Below, piece after piece: positions 24,101 to 34,124 of a stretch of DNA of 64,000 bases. Every line of letters starts with the position of its first letter. Position 1 is the stretch's first letter. The notes below the pieces were generated by a model. The model was not told where the DNA came from and did no database searches. It was given only the letters and a program-made list of their open reading frames with translations. The DNA comes from Malania oleifera (taxonomy: Eukaryota > Streptophyta > Magnoliopsida > Santalales > Ximeniaceae). The DNA lies in assembly GCF_029873635.1 (NCBI RefSeq), contig NC_080420.1:121528719-121592718 (forward strand), written 5' to 3'. Made by a program: the position numbers and the translations under genes.

Positions 24101-25049
24101 CCTTGTTGAAATCACTTGCAACGTCGTTCTGTTTGATTTCTTGGTGTGAAGTGGTATGAAACGAAGCTCCTGAGTCCAAAACCCAATCATCAAGTGGACT
24201 GTTTACTACAAGAAGTAATGCATCCTGTACCTCTTCTGTTACGACATTAGCAGAGTCATCTTCATTCTTCTTCTTGAAACTTTTGCATTGCCTCCTGAAG
24301 TGACCCGTTTTCCCACAGTTCCAGCATTGTCCTTTTTGGCTAGATCTCGATTTACTTATGTTCCGATTAGAATTTATGGATATTGATCTTCCCTAATTTG
24401 AATTTCTATCTTTACTTTTGCCTCTTGTCTCAAGGTTAAGGGCAGAACTAGATCCTGAGGTTTCACCAACATCCTTTCTGCGAATCTCTTTAGCCAGAAC
24501 TAAATCTCGTATATAATTGTACTTCAGTTTTTCTTTTCCTCTGGAGTTACATACAGCCATCCTCATGGCCTCCCAACTGTTTGGCAACGAAGCCAAAATG
24601 ATTAGTGCACGTATCTCATCATCAAAATCAATTTCTACGGACGACAATTGATTTGTGATTGTGTTAAAATTGTTCAGATGTTGTGCTACTGATGTATTCT
24701 CTGTCATCTTCAAATTAAATAGTTTCTTCATTAGATGTACCTTGTTATTTGCGGATGACTTTTCATACATACTAGACAAAGCCTTCATTAGATCTGTTGT
24801 GGTCTTCTCCTTTACAACGTTGTGTGCAACGGACCTAGATAGAGTTAATCTGATAACTCCCAGTACCTGTCTGTCAAGGAGAGTCCATTCCTCATCCTTC
24901 ATGGTCGCAGTTTTTTCTCCTAGTAGCGGCAGATGCAACTTCTTCCCATAGAGATAATCCTCGATCTGCATCATCCAGAATCCAAAGTCTGTGCCATTGA
25001 ACTTTTCTATCCCAGGTGCCTTTCTTGCTTCCTCTGCCATTGCTCTCAC
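21171..25049 (-). pseudogene. Copia 2 gag-pol with seven in-frame stops
   Basis: The ATG at 25049 (MRAMAEEARKAPG) starts gag. The zinc knuckle CWNCGKTGHFRRQC lies near 24330, protease WVLDSGASFH near 24180, and integrase follows (LWHRRLGHMSEKGM; WVYFLKNK; CLRSDNGGEY; PQQNGVAE). RT has KTAFLHGDLEEDIYM, LYGLKQAPRQ and LLYVDDML, and RNase H has VDADFASD and STIEAEYVAA. All blocks share one frame. Stops are at 24393-24395 TAG, 24057-24059 TGA, 23001-23003 TAG, 22893-22895 TAG, 22215-22217 TAG, 21954-21956 TAG and 21519-21521 TAA. The natural stop is at 21171. Reading through, the product would be about 1,292 residues, the usual size for the family. Confidence 0.93.
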
Positions 25050-25064
25050 TCAAACCGAACCGTC

Positions 25065-25077
25065 GGCTCTGATATCA
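25065..25077 (-). other. Primer-binding site of copia 2
   Basis: TGATATCAGAGCC on the minus strand, three bases inside the right LTR end. It matches the initiator tRNA-Met complement with one change. Confidence 0.8.
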
Positions 25078-25080
25078 GTT

Positions 25081-25743
25081 TGAATTGGGAACTCAAATAC
25101 AGAGATTCCCAAAACAAAACTCGTGAGAAACAAGATAGAGACAAGCACACACCAAATAAAAATGATCACACGCACGCACAAGACAATATTTACGTGGTTC
25201 GGCAATTTTGCCTACGTCCACGGAGTTGCTGGGATTTCATTATTATCAGGGAAGAATATAGAGTGCAACAATTACAATTTCTCTCTCTCAACAAGGAAGA
25301 AAGCTCACCACACTCTACACGCCGCTGCACTTCGCTACACCGCTTTATTCACATAGTGAAACATTAGAATTATATATCTTAGGGTTTACAATATCAAAAC
25401 TTTCAAAATAGGAAAGTTTTTCTGAAATCTCGCATAGAAGATTGTCGCCGTCGACCTAGTCACACCCCTGTTCCCCATGGTCGCAACCTGGTCGACCCTC
25501 GCGGGAAATCAGGAATCTTGAACTTTAGCATCCTCGACCTAGTCGCACTATTAAGTCTTACTGGTCAAGATGATGGTCGAGCCTCTCAGGATTTCGTCCT
25601 TCAGGATATCTCAGAATCTCGACTTGGTCGCCCTTCAGGGTCTTCCTGGTTGAGTACTTAGGGGAGACTCTCTGTTTCTCTGGCCAGAGGCCCAAGCTTT
25701 CGCTCCATGGGTCAAACATAACTAGGCTCCAAAAAACCCAACA
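25081..25743 (-). repeat. 5' LTR (right) of copia 2
   Basis: 663 bp, TGAATTGGGAACTC to AACCCAACA on the plus strand. TATATAAT on the minus strand at 25369-25378. It is the promoter LTR of the element, since it precedes the primer-binding site. Confidence 0.93.
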
Positions 25744-26027
25744 TTTGGTTCACAAAGAACCTTCACCAAATGGTTCACAAAGAACCTTTACAACAAGATG
25801 ATTGATTACAAAGAAAATACTCCTCAAATGAGCTAATATCAATTACAATCAAATCCTCACACTACTCTCTCAAGGAATGATTCAAACAAGATTAGAGAGC
25901 AAGAGAGATTGAGCACTTGTGAATGAATAACTAAAATGCAAAGTGTTAGGTTTTGAATACAAAATATATTTTTCACTATGGAACTTGTAAAATCACCAAA
26001 AACATATTAAACAAGTCTAAGGACTTG

Positions 26028-26036
26028 TATTTATAG
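26028..26036 (-). promoter_or_regulatory. LTR TATA box of the 20027-27166 element
   Basis: CTATAAATA on the minus strand, about 95 bp downstream (in sense) of the TCGTCGACGA array. The same 9-mer on the same strand occurs in the LTRs at 1052-1060 and 55686-55694. Confidence 0.65.
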
Positions 26037-26129
26037 CCAAATACCCTTGCTAGCCGTTATGTGGTCGTTGGGAGTAAATCCCAAAAGAAACTAGCCATTT
26101 CTAGCCGTTGGTGTGTTGTTCACGATGCG

Positions 26130-26206
26130 AATCGTCGACGAGTCTACCCCACTCATCGACGAGTCCTCACTAGTCGTCAACGGGTAACCCTCATTCATCG
26201 ACGAGT
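26130..26206 (-). repeat. TCGTCGACGA palindrome array
   Basis: Four units: TCGTCGACGA at 26132, CATCGACGAG near 26153, GTCGTCAACG near 26173 and CATCGACGAG near 26195, spaced about 21 bp. Confidence 0.75.
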
Positions 26207-26998
26207 CACCTGGGCTGAAAACTCATCTTGGCTACTGGAGTTGTTAGTTCAATCTTAATAAGCCTTTTTATGACTAAGTTCAATCTTGGACAAAGGTATA
26301 ATAAAGATATTAAGTTTAATGAAGATTAATACTTGTCCAAATGAGTTTCTCCTTGAGTATAAGATATCTAGTTTATGAAAACACATTTTGAAGCTTATTT
26401 AGATATCTTATATGCTTATATGTCCTTTTATTAAAAAAATACTTAGCTTTCTTTGAGGCTTTAGGACATAAAACATGTTTTGACACAATCGGGATTAAGT
26501 ATGAAAATGTTTATAAAACCAAGATGTTGACAACTTGTCCCATATGAAAACATATTTGAGTTTAGGATAATTTTGACAAATTCTTTGATTTTATACTCTG
26601 AAAACTATGAAAGTTGAGTTTGTGACTTAGGTAAAATCTTATAAACTCACATGTCCTAATATGCATGAGCAAAATGCTCAACTCTTGCTCAGAAATCATG
26701 TAAGAAACAAAATCGCAAGAGTTACAAAATATATTACCTCAAACACACACCCCATTACATATAATTCTACAATAAGCTCCCTTTGGTGTGCTTGAGTCCT
26801 TTCCGAGTGAGTGTCCTTTTGATATTTTCTACTCGACGTCAACTTGGTCCGATCTTTGTCTTTTTACCAATACTTCAAGTATTCGTCCCTTGAACCTATA
26901 CAAAACATGATTTGCAAAGATGGAAACATTAGGAATGACAAATAGGTTAATATTATCAAAACATATTAATTATGATTATGTAGCCACCAAAGCTAACA

Positions 26999-27011
26999 AT
27001 TTCCCCTTTTT
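26999..27011 (-). other. Polypurine tract of the 20027-27166 element
   Basis: AAAAAGGGGAAAT on the minus strand, directly before the TGTTAGC start of the full LTR. Confidence 0.65.
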
Positions 27012-27171
27012 GATGATGTCTAACCTATTAAGAATTTATTTAATCTTTTTATTTGAGTTTGTGCTTACTATGACTTATTATGCAAAGACAAGTTTACCTA
27101 GAACTACTAATGAGTTGTTATCATCAAAATAAGATAATTAAGTTCATGTAGCCATCAAGGTTAATAGGGGT

Positions 27172-27325
27172 AAACCCAAAATAACTTGGAATGAAATAGT
27201 AAGGATTTAATAACCCTGAATTTTTCAAGGAAATTGTCCATGGTCGCATAAATTGGTGGAAAAGGTTCATGTAGCTGACTCCACCTAGTGGGACATAAGG
27301 CTTGGTTTGTTGTTATAGGATGGTA
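27172..27325 (+). mobile_element. RTE LINE 3' fragment, right part
   Basis: AAACCCAAAATAACTTGGA...GGTCGCATAAATTGG...CCACCTAGTGGGAC...AAGGCTTGGTTTGTTGTT parallels 15215-15350. It completes the LINE 3' end split at 20027. Confidence 0.75.
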
Positions 27326-28064
27326 GTACAAATTTTGTTTTGGTTGTGGATATTGATAATGATGGTTTTCGTGATTTATGACAAACATCTTATTGTTGTT
27401 GTTGTGGATAGCACTAGTTGCATGATCAGCCCGATTGATCTGATGTCTTCATCGGGTTGGTCACCGATCTGAGTTTCAAACTATGTAAATTACCATGTAT
27501 ATTTCTTCTGAATATTTGATTTTTGGTGTTAACATGTGAATGATGAAGGGCTTTTTTGAATTATAATAGCCCAAAAAACCTTGATTGAAGACTGCCTAAG
27601 ATTTAAAAAAAATAAAAAATAATAGTGTGTGTATGTGTGTGCGTGTGTATGGAAAATGAATTAAGCTTTATTTTTTTTATTTGGGTTAGATTTTGTAATA
27701 ATGTTGGAGATTCTGTATTTTTTAGTTTATGAAGCACTCTAGAAACTATGGGACAATAGTGAGTGATGATTGACATGCTTGTGTTTGATTCCAATAATTT
27801 TTAACTTAGAAAAAAAAAAGCAGTTCCTTTGATGAATGAATCCATGCACTTATGCTACTCGAAGGGGATCCAAACAATATTATACAAAGTAGAAAACAAA
27901 AAAAATTATACCAAATAAAAATTATGGACATGTGATTTTTTTTGGGGGTGAGGTGTAGTGGTATTCATCTTGTTTTGCCCATATATTTTGATATTTCTAA
28001 TTATTTTCATGGTGAATTATAATTTGATGGATTCGTCACCTTCTAAAATTCATTTGAAATCACT
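27326..28064 (+). other. Intron segment, nothing recognised
   Basis: Non-coding, AT-rich, with a TG simple repeat at about 27624-27650. No family was recognised. Confidence 0.5.
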
Positions 28065-29350
28065 TATGTAGAAGTGCTTTTCAAAAAAAGTGCTGGATTT
28101 ATAAGTGCTGAACTGGAGAAATGTTGAAAGTTATAAGTTGTGTTTGGTTGTTGTTGTTGTTGTTGTTGTATATAATTACTTTTTAATATATTTTAAATTA
28201 AAAATATTAATATTTTTAATTAGCAATTTCATTAAGAATTATTTTAATTATTTATAATTAAAATTTAGATATTTTATATTAAAATTAATATTAATAATAA
28301 TCTTCTTATTAATATATATATTTATAACATATTATTATCATATTAAATTATGATAGCAATAATATTATTAATTAAATTTAAAATTTTAATTTATTTATCC
28401 GAAATTGAGTTATAATGACTGATATGCATTTTTAACTATATTTTAAATAAAAATATTAAAATTTTATAAGAAAAAATTTAAGTGATAATTATATTAATTT
28501 TCTAATTAAAATTTAAATATTTTCTGTTAACCAAAATAATATAATATTACTTATTAATTAACAATAATCTTGTTATTAATGTATATTTATAACATATGAT
28601 TATTACATTAATTTATGTTGAAAATAGTATTAATAACTTTTAAATTTATAGTTTATTTAATGTTAATTTAAATCTATAGATGGTTCTTTTTATTCATTCC
28701 ATAATTTAATTATATTTTATTAGTAATTTATAGGTTATAATGCATAATAAAATAATATATGATTAATTTTAATTAATAATTTAATTAATAATTATGTTAA
28801 TTGTTATTTTAATTGATATTTAAATATTTTTATTGATTAAAAATAATATAATATTATTTTTGATTAACAATAATCTTGTTCTTAATTTATATTTTTTTTA
28901 ACATATGATTATCATATTAATTTATTTTAAAATAATATTATTAATTAAATTAGTATTTTTAATTTTTAATATTAATTTAAATTAATAGATGGTTCTTCTT
29001 TTTCATTCTAGAATTGAATTTTATTTCATTAATAATTAATATATTATAGTATATAATAAAATAATATATGATTATTGTCTAATGAATTTTTTAAATTATA
29101 AAATAGCCTTTAAATTTTCTTATATTTGTGAAATTGACCCCATCTATGAACAGTGTAACTCGTAAGTTGCTAAAAAGCTATCTTAGATTGCATCTCAAAA
29201 TTCACTTAACTAGTTCTCAAAAAAGTGGTTTTAGAAAACACTTTTTGCAATAAGTGTTTGTTGTAGTACAAGCCAAACACCACTTTTTTGTAAAAGTTGT
29301 TATTTTAAGTGATAAGTTCTATAAGCACTTATTTTTTAAAGTGTTCCTAA
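28065..29350. mobile_element. Candidate AT-rich MITE-like block
   Basis: The edges carry related words in opposite orientation: AAAAAAAGTGCTGG...GTGTTTGGTTG on the left, and the reverse complement of the right reads AAGTGCTTATAGAAC...GTGGTGTTTGGCTTG. Between them are about 1.1 kb of extremely AT-rich sequence with internally repeated ATTATTAATTAA blocks. No target duplication could be fixed. Confidence 0.4.
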
Positions 29351-29731
29351 GTGGGGGCTTATTTGATCTGTCCACATAATTTAATTAATTTATTTTATTC
29401 ATAGTTACTAGTAATTAGGATTGGCATTTTGGAGACATAGAAGGGCTGCATATCTGCTTGTGTTGTGCGTGTGTGTAGACTAGTTGGTTGCCCATGTGTT
29501 GCATGGGTATTGTTCTCTCTCCCTAAAAAAGTAATATCATGATTTTTACATGCATTATTTTTTTTGACATCAAAGCTATTGTTTTATTATTATTTTTTGT
29601 AGTTTCATTAACCACATAAAAAATAATTTTGCTAAGTAACTATAAACTGAATTAGATGATTTAAATCTCAATAAGGTAAAAGCTTTAATTAGGACATTAT
29701 TTTGTTAAAGTATTATCCCAGGTATTGATAC
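29351..29731 (+). other. Intron segment, nothing recognised
   Basis: Non-coding and unassigned. Its last bases, GATAC (27 to 31 in the 297xx block), are the left target duplication of the copia element that follows. Confidence 0.5.
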
Positions 29732-31023
29732 TGTTGAGACTTTTGATCAAATGAATGACCTAACTCAAAGATAGTTCTGCCCCTCTATTTATAATATATA
29801 TCAAATACATGCTAATGATCATAATACCCTTACTAACCCTCACTAATTAACATAACACTAACACACTTAATAATACTAGAAGACTAAAATAGCCATTAAA
29901 ACTCCTCCTTAAGCTGCACCATTAACACTCCCCCTCAAGCTAGAGCATAGATATCATATGCTCCTAGCTTGTTACAAATAAATTTAACGTGAGCATTCAC
30001 CCCCCCCCCCTCCCCCCAAAACCCACCCCCCAAAAAAAAGATTTGGTAAACAAATCAGAAAGCTGCATAATGACTTCACAAAAGTGATTGTAATGAGCTT
30101 ATGCACAATTTTATCCTGGACAAAATGGCAATCAATCTTCAATGTGTTTTATTCACTTATGGAAGACCAGGTTGGAGGCAATATGGAGAGCAGCTTAATT
30201 ATCACACATCAACTACATAGGCTGAAATGTGGAAAACCCAATTCTTCTAGCATGTTCTTCAACCAAATAAGTTCACACTTAGTGAGAGCATAGTTCTATA
30301 CTCTGATTCAACACTTGACCTAGCCGCTACAGTTTATTTCTTACTCATCCAAGAAACCAAATTACCACCAACCAAGATACCTGGTTGTTGATCTTGGTCG
30401 GAAGGCGACTTGACTCAATCTTCATTTGTATATCCTTGAATATAAGTGTGACCTTGATCTCAATATGTGAGACCTCTCCTAGGTGCACCTTTGACATATC
30501 TCAAGATGCGAATTATTGTGTCCCATTGACTTGTCCTCAAAGAATCCAACAATTGACTTACAACACTTATTGCAAAAAAATATGTCTGGTTGAATGACTG
30601 AGATAATTCAACTTTCCAACAACTCATGGAGGTAAAAATCAGAAGAAAAGTGGCCTGAAACACTCCCACGCGCGAGCATGTGGGGTTGGGACAACCGGCA
30701 GTCGGCTGTCATGTGGTTATGGTTTAGAGGGTTTTGTTTTTGGCTATATAGTTGGTTTTGTGAAATAATGAAGGGTTGTGGTGGTTCTGAGAAGGGCAGC
30801 GATGGGAGGGCGTTTTTCAGCGTTAGCTCAGTTTGGGTTGGTGATAGGGTTTAGGTTGGATCTTGCTCTGCATGTTGAGATTCTTGATCAAATGAATGAC
30901 CTAACTCAAAGATAGGTCTCTCCCTGTATCTATAACATCAAAGACATTCTAATGACCATTATAGCCTCACTAACTCTCACTAATCAACATAATAATATTA
31001 TAATATTAAAATAACCATTAACA
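29732..31023 (-). mobile_element. Ty1-copia retrotransposon 4, internally deleted
   Basis: LTR-like ends share TTGATCAAATGAATGACCTA and CTCAAAGATAG (left about 29732-29927, right 30873-31023). The target duplication is GATAC/GATAT (4 of 5). The right LTR start abuts TGCAGAGCAAG on the minus strand, a primer-binding site lacking four bases of TGGTATCAGAGC. At the left end the CCATTAA.ACTCC(T/C)CC(T/C)(T/C)AAGCT polypurine/LTR border is duplicated. Only about 950 bp of interior remain. Confidence 0.8.
30100..30669 (-). pseudogene. Copia 4 RT C-terminal/RNase H remnant
   Basis: On the minus strand SVVSQLLDSLRTSQWDTIIRILRYVKGAPRRGLTY (30460-30570) is the stretch that precedes RNase H in copia pol. 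RNase H pieces follow leftward with stops. Integrase, protease, gag and most of RT are missing. The stretch 30670-30872, between this and the right LTR, has no recognisable coding content. Confidence 0.75.
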
Positions 31024-33402
31024 GATATGAAGAAACATGACAAAAAGAAAACACCATAGCATTTTTTGGGGACTGATTTTTATAAATTCGGCATTCCTAA
31101 AAAAGGAGAAGTCATACCTGCTACCATTTTCATAATTTAGGGTTTCTGCAACAAGACCACATCCAAAGTTAGGGATCCAAGGGTTGGAGGTAGGGATAGC
31201 AGAATATTGTGGGTAGGAGGATAGAAGGGGTAGAAAATGTTTGAAGATGGAGAAAAAGGGGAAGGCATAAAAGAGCATTGTGTGTTTTTGTAGCGGTAGA
31301 ATAGATAATCTGAGTCCTAACTCTGTTTGTGCATTATTGAAGAAGTGGAGGAAAGAGATAGGGAGATAGATGTAGGGAGTTTGTGTATAATTGATATTTG
31401 GCGATGCTGAATTGGGATTGGGGAAAAATGAAAATGAAGATTTGACAGAGAGAAAGCTTGGGGGGGGAGGGAGTGAGTAGAGGTAAAAGGATGAACCTGG
31501 TTGTGAAAATGGGAGAAGCGGATGAGCCGCATTTGGTCGTTAGATGGATGAAGAACTTGGCCAGTTGGCTGTGAAAATGAGAGAAGATGAGCTGCACATG
31601 TGTTGTGGGCTTATCCATGTAGAGAAAAGAAGGCACACACAACAGGCTCCTTGAGAGTAGGATGAGGGAAATCCAACATCAGTAGGCTTCTTCTCTTCTC
31701 CTCTTTCTAAGTTTGGAAGAAGGAAGTTTGGGGGGGGGGGGAAGGGGAAGTCCTTGTGAACCAGAACAAAATGGATTGGTTGGTGCACTTGAACAAGTAC
31801 ACGAGTGTAATTGGGATTCTTGGGTTATGCCATCAAATGTTAAGGGAATGATGCTTAGTTGGAAAGTATTCTTGCATAAAGTAAATATGTGAACACAACT
31901 CATTGTTACGTGGAGTGCTTTGAAAGAAAAGAAGAATTTTTTGAGGTTGTTGAAATTTTTTTGATGGGCCATACTCTTTATTCTTTGGTTCAAGGGATTA
32001 AAACTGTTGAGAGATTCAAGGTTGTATAGAAAATCAATAGGGGAGATCTTAAAGAATCTCTATTTATTTATCCATTTGATAACTAGGAGAGATTCATTCT
32101 TCTATTTTTAATTTTGTTGACTAAATTCATGCCTTATAGCAGGGTTTTTTTTTTTTTTTTTTTGGGTTGTTCTGTTTTTGTGTTTTGAGTACTGCTTGCA
32201 TTCCCCACTTCATCTTTAAAAAACTTTTGTTTACAAAAATAGGTGTCAAAAAACTTTATTCCAGGCATGTTGCACTAATTTTTTTGTTTTGTTACTCATT
32301 GTTTTATTGGGCTGCAAGGGTACTGTTAGTGTGTTACATATTTGAAACATTGGTCAACTTTTACCTTTTAATTGGGAACATTTTCTTCAATCGCCATTAT
32401 GAATCTATGACTTACAAGGATCCATTCCATGAGTTATGTCTTGATTTGAATTACTTAAAATATTTTAACTATCATTCAATATTTGTCTGAATAAAGGCAA
32501 CAATAAAATTTATAGAGGGCTACAGTTCCATTTGGATTTTGATTCTAAGGAAGCATTGACAAAATTAAGCATTAAGGGCTGAATGCTAATCCAATTTTGA
32601 ATCTGTAAACCAGAATTAGAACTGAAGTAAACCCCTGAATACTACATAGTTTAAGTCGTTTGGCAAAATTCTGAATATGAGTATCTTTTTTACTATTTTA
32701 ACCCTTAAATATTTTCAGGAGAATAAAAAATGAAAAACCTAAAGTAGAAAATTATTTAATTATAAATACAAAACAAGTGTATATGTTTTTTCATGTACAA
32801 ATAATAAAAAAAATGCATCCTATATATTGCATAAAAAGAAAGAAAAAAAAATTTGACCGAATCAGCAAGGGGGTTGTCTTCGGTGGAGAGGAGAAAGACG
32901 AGAAGGGCAAATGGGTCAAATTAAGAAATAAGATTGTGCTGACCAAATCAGCAAGGGGAGGAATGCTGGTTTAGTTACAGGGCCCTTAGCACATATTCAA
33001 AGGTTAAACAAACAATACCAGTTTACTTAATATTAGACCATTAAGAGAAAAGCCTCTAGTTGGAGGTCATTAAGTGCAAACAAACGCCCCCTAAGAATGG
33101 TTTTGGTATGGTTCAAGCCTTTTTGCAGTTTTTGCATCATTGACAACCTTAACATTTACCATTGCAGTGGACAATGGTAAATTAACTCTAACTTAATTGG
33201 TGTATTCGTACAGCTGAGGGATCATTTTCCCTCTGTATCTTTTGCAAATTCAGAAAATATAGGGAGAATATACTATGAGGGAAATTGGTTCACTGTGAAC
33301 TTATATAATATATATGTATAAATAATATGAGGCTGCGTCTTTTTATTTTATATTATTTTTGAGATCCATAAAAGGTGTGCTTACATATTCTGTTCTTTAT
33401 AG
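31024..33402 (+). other. Intron segment before exon 2
   Basis: No coding exon was recognised. Minus-strand frames at 31018-31993 run through purine-rich plus-strand sequence, including a G run at 31730-31740, and show no domain. A T run lies at 32142-32163. The stretch 32545-33090 looks like a degenerate MITE (CATTAAG words near both ends, AT-rich middle), but the ends are not sharp. The acceptor region CATATTCTGTTCTTTATAG closes the intron. Confidence 0.45.
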
Positions 33403-34124
33403 CTGAAAAATGTCGGCAGCTGGTTGGGGAAGATGCTTCATCCAAGAGTGGAAAGTTTACCTTCTTAAATTGCCTTGACATGGGCTCTGGAACAGTAGCA
33501 TGTACTGTGAAGGAAGGTGTGAAGCTGTATTTCTACAACTTCAGAGCTGCCCATGTTGAGAAGGCAAGGCTCCGTGCAATTGAGGCTGCAGTAGCCGATG
33601 CATTATCACAGGGGCTGAATGCCAAAGATGCAGCCAAACAAGCACAGAAAGAGGGAGCAAAGGCAGCAAAGCTTGCTACAAGGCAAGCCAAGCGCATTAT
33701 AGGGCCTATTATTTCCTCTGGATGGGACTTCTTTGAAGCAATTTATTATGGCGGTACTTTGACAGAAGGGTTCCTGAGAGGCACAGGGACCTTATTTGGC
33801 ACCTATGGTGGTGGTTTCTTTGGAGAGCAAAGGTTTGGGAGGTTGGGATATCTTGTTGGAAGTCACTTCGGCAGTTGGGTTGGAGGGAGAATAGGTCTAA
33901 TGATTTATGATGTAGTCAATGGAGTGCACTTCTTGCTTCAGTTTGGTGAAACAGTCGAAACTATAATTAACGAAAAGCCCACGTATGAAAGCCCTGAGGA
34001 ATCCTCTGTCTATGAACCCATTGCCTCTGTAAGTTCTGAAGATCATGAGGAATCCCATGTTTATGAAACTCCTGCATATGAAACTCCTGCTTACGATAGC
34101 TCTGAATCATATGAAGAATTCTAA
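33403..34124 (+). CDS. Exon 2 of conserved plant protein of unknown function
   Basis: Codes residues 24-263 of the joined protein. After the N-terminal hydrophobic segment there are three Cys (27, 47, 57) around GKFTFLNCLDMGSGTVACTVKEG. Then comes an Ala/Lys-rich helical part (about 74-119, AAKQAQKEGAKAAKLATRQA), and a Gly-rich part (about 140-197, TLFGTYGGGFFGEQRFGRLG and VGSHFGSWVGGRIGL) with glycine-zipper-like spacing that could pack in or on a membrane. The tail (213-263) is acidic and Tyr/Pro-rich with repeated YETPAY. I do not recognise a named family. The protein-like composition, the intact frame and the exact splice fit argue for a real gene. The upstream ATG at 33375 lies in the intron and is not the start. 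Confidence 0.85.

Larger units (their letters stand above)
20365..25743 (-). mobile_element. Ty1-copia retrotransposon 2, full length
   Basis: A 5,379-bp element with two LTRs (20365-21078 and 25081-25743) and a perfect TTTGG target duplication (20360-20364 and 25744-25748). It has a Met-type primer-binding site, a polypurine tract and one continuous gag-pol frame of about 1,293 codons, broken by seven stop codons but no frameshift. It points left, inside the LTR of another copia-type element. The LTRs differ by a gap of about 55 bp and by scattered substitutions. Confidence 0.95.
20027..27166 (-). mobile_element. Copia-type LTR element, nearly all interior lost
   Basis: Flanked by a perfect GGGGT duplication and inserted in a LINE. 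Reading leftward (minus sense) it has an LTR-start stub (27166 to about 27020), a polypurine tract (27011-26999), then a full LTR (26998-20027) interrupted by copia 2. Without copia 2 that LTR is about 1.59 kb. It has a TATA box at 26028-26036, a GTCGAC-type array, a GGACGTAGGC/GCCAAACCACG box and a C-run near its sense end (12-13 bp at 20068). No coding sequence remains. The stub starts TATTAACC, where TG is expected. Confidence 0.72.
3032..33402 (+). other. Giant intron (about 30.4 kb) filled with nested retrotransposons
   Basis: The intron starts GTATCTTTC at 3032 and ends with a pyrimidine-rich TTCTGTTCTTTATAG at 33402. It holds at least four LTR retrotransposons, two solo or near-solo LTRs, two LINE copies and MITE-like blocks, and no other convincing exon. 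Most elements have target duplications, so they entered the intron one after another. Whether the gene is still spliced across this distance cannot be told from sequence, but exon 2 shows no sign of decay. Confidence 0.75.

Noticed and set aside
31018-31993. Chain of overlapping minus-strand frames in the intron
   Set aside because: Pyrimidine-rich strand bias gives long Ser/Pro/Phe-rich frames. No domain, and a G run would be hard to read through.
32545-33090. Clear MITE call near exon 2
   Set aside because: Similar words occur near both ends, but terminal repeats and target duplication could not be aligned by eye. It is mentioned only as a possibility.
33375-33402. ATG at 33375 as the start of the exon 2 protein
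   Set aside because: It lies before a strong TATAG acceptor, adds nine hydrophobic residues encoded by the intron end, and ignores the exact phase fit with exon 1.
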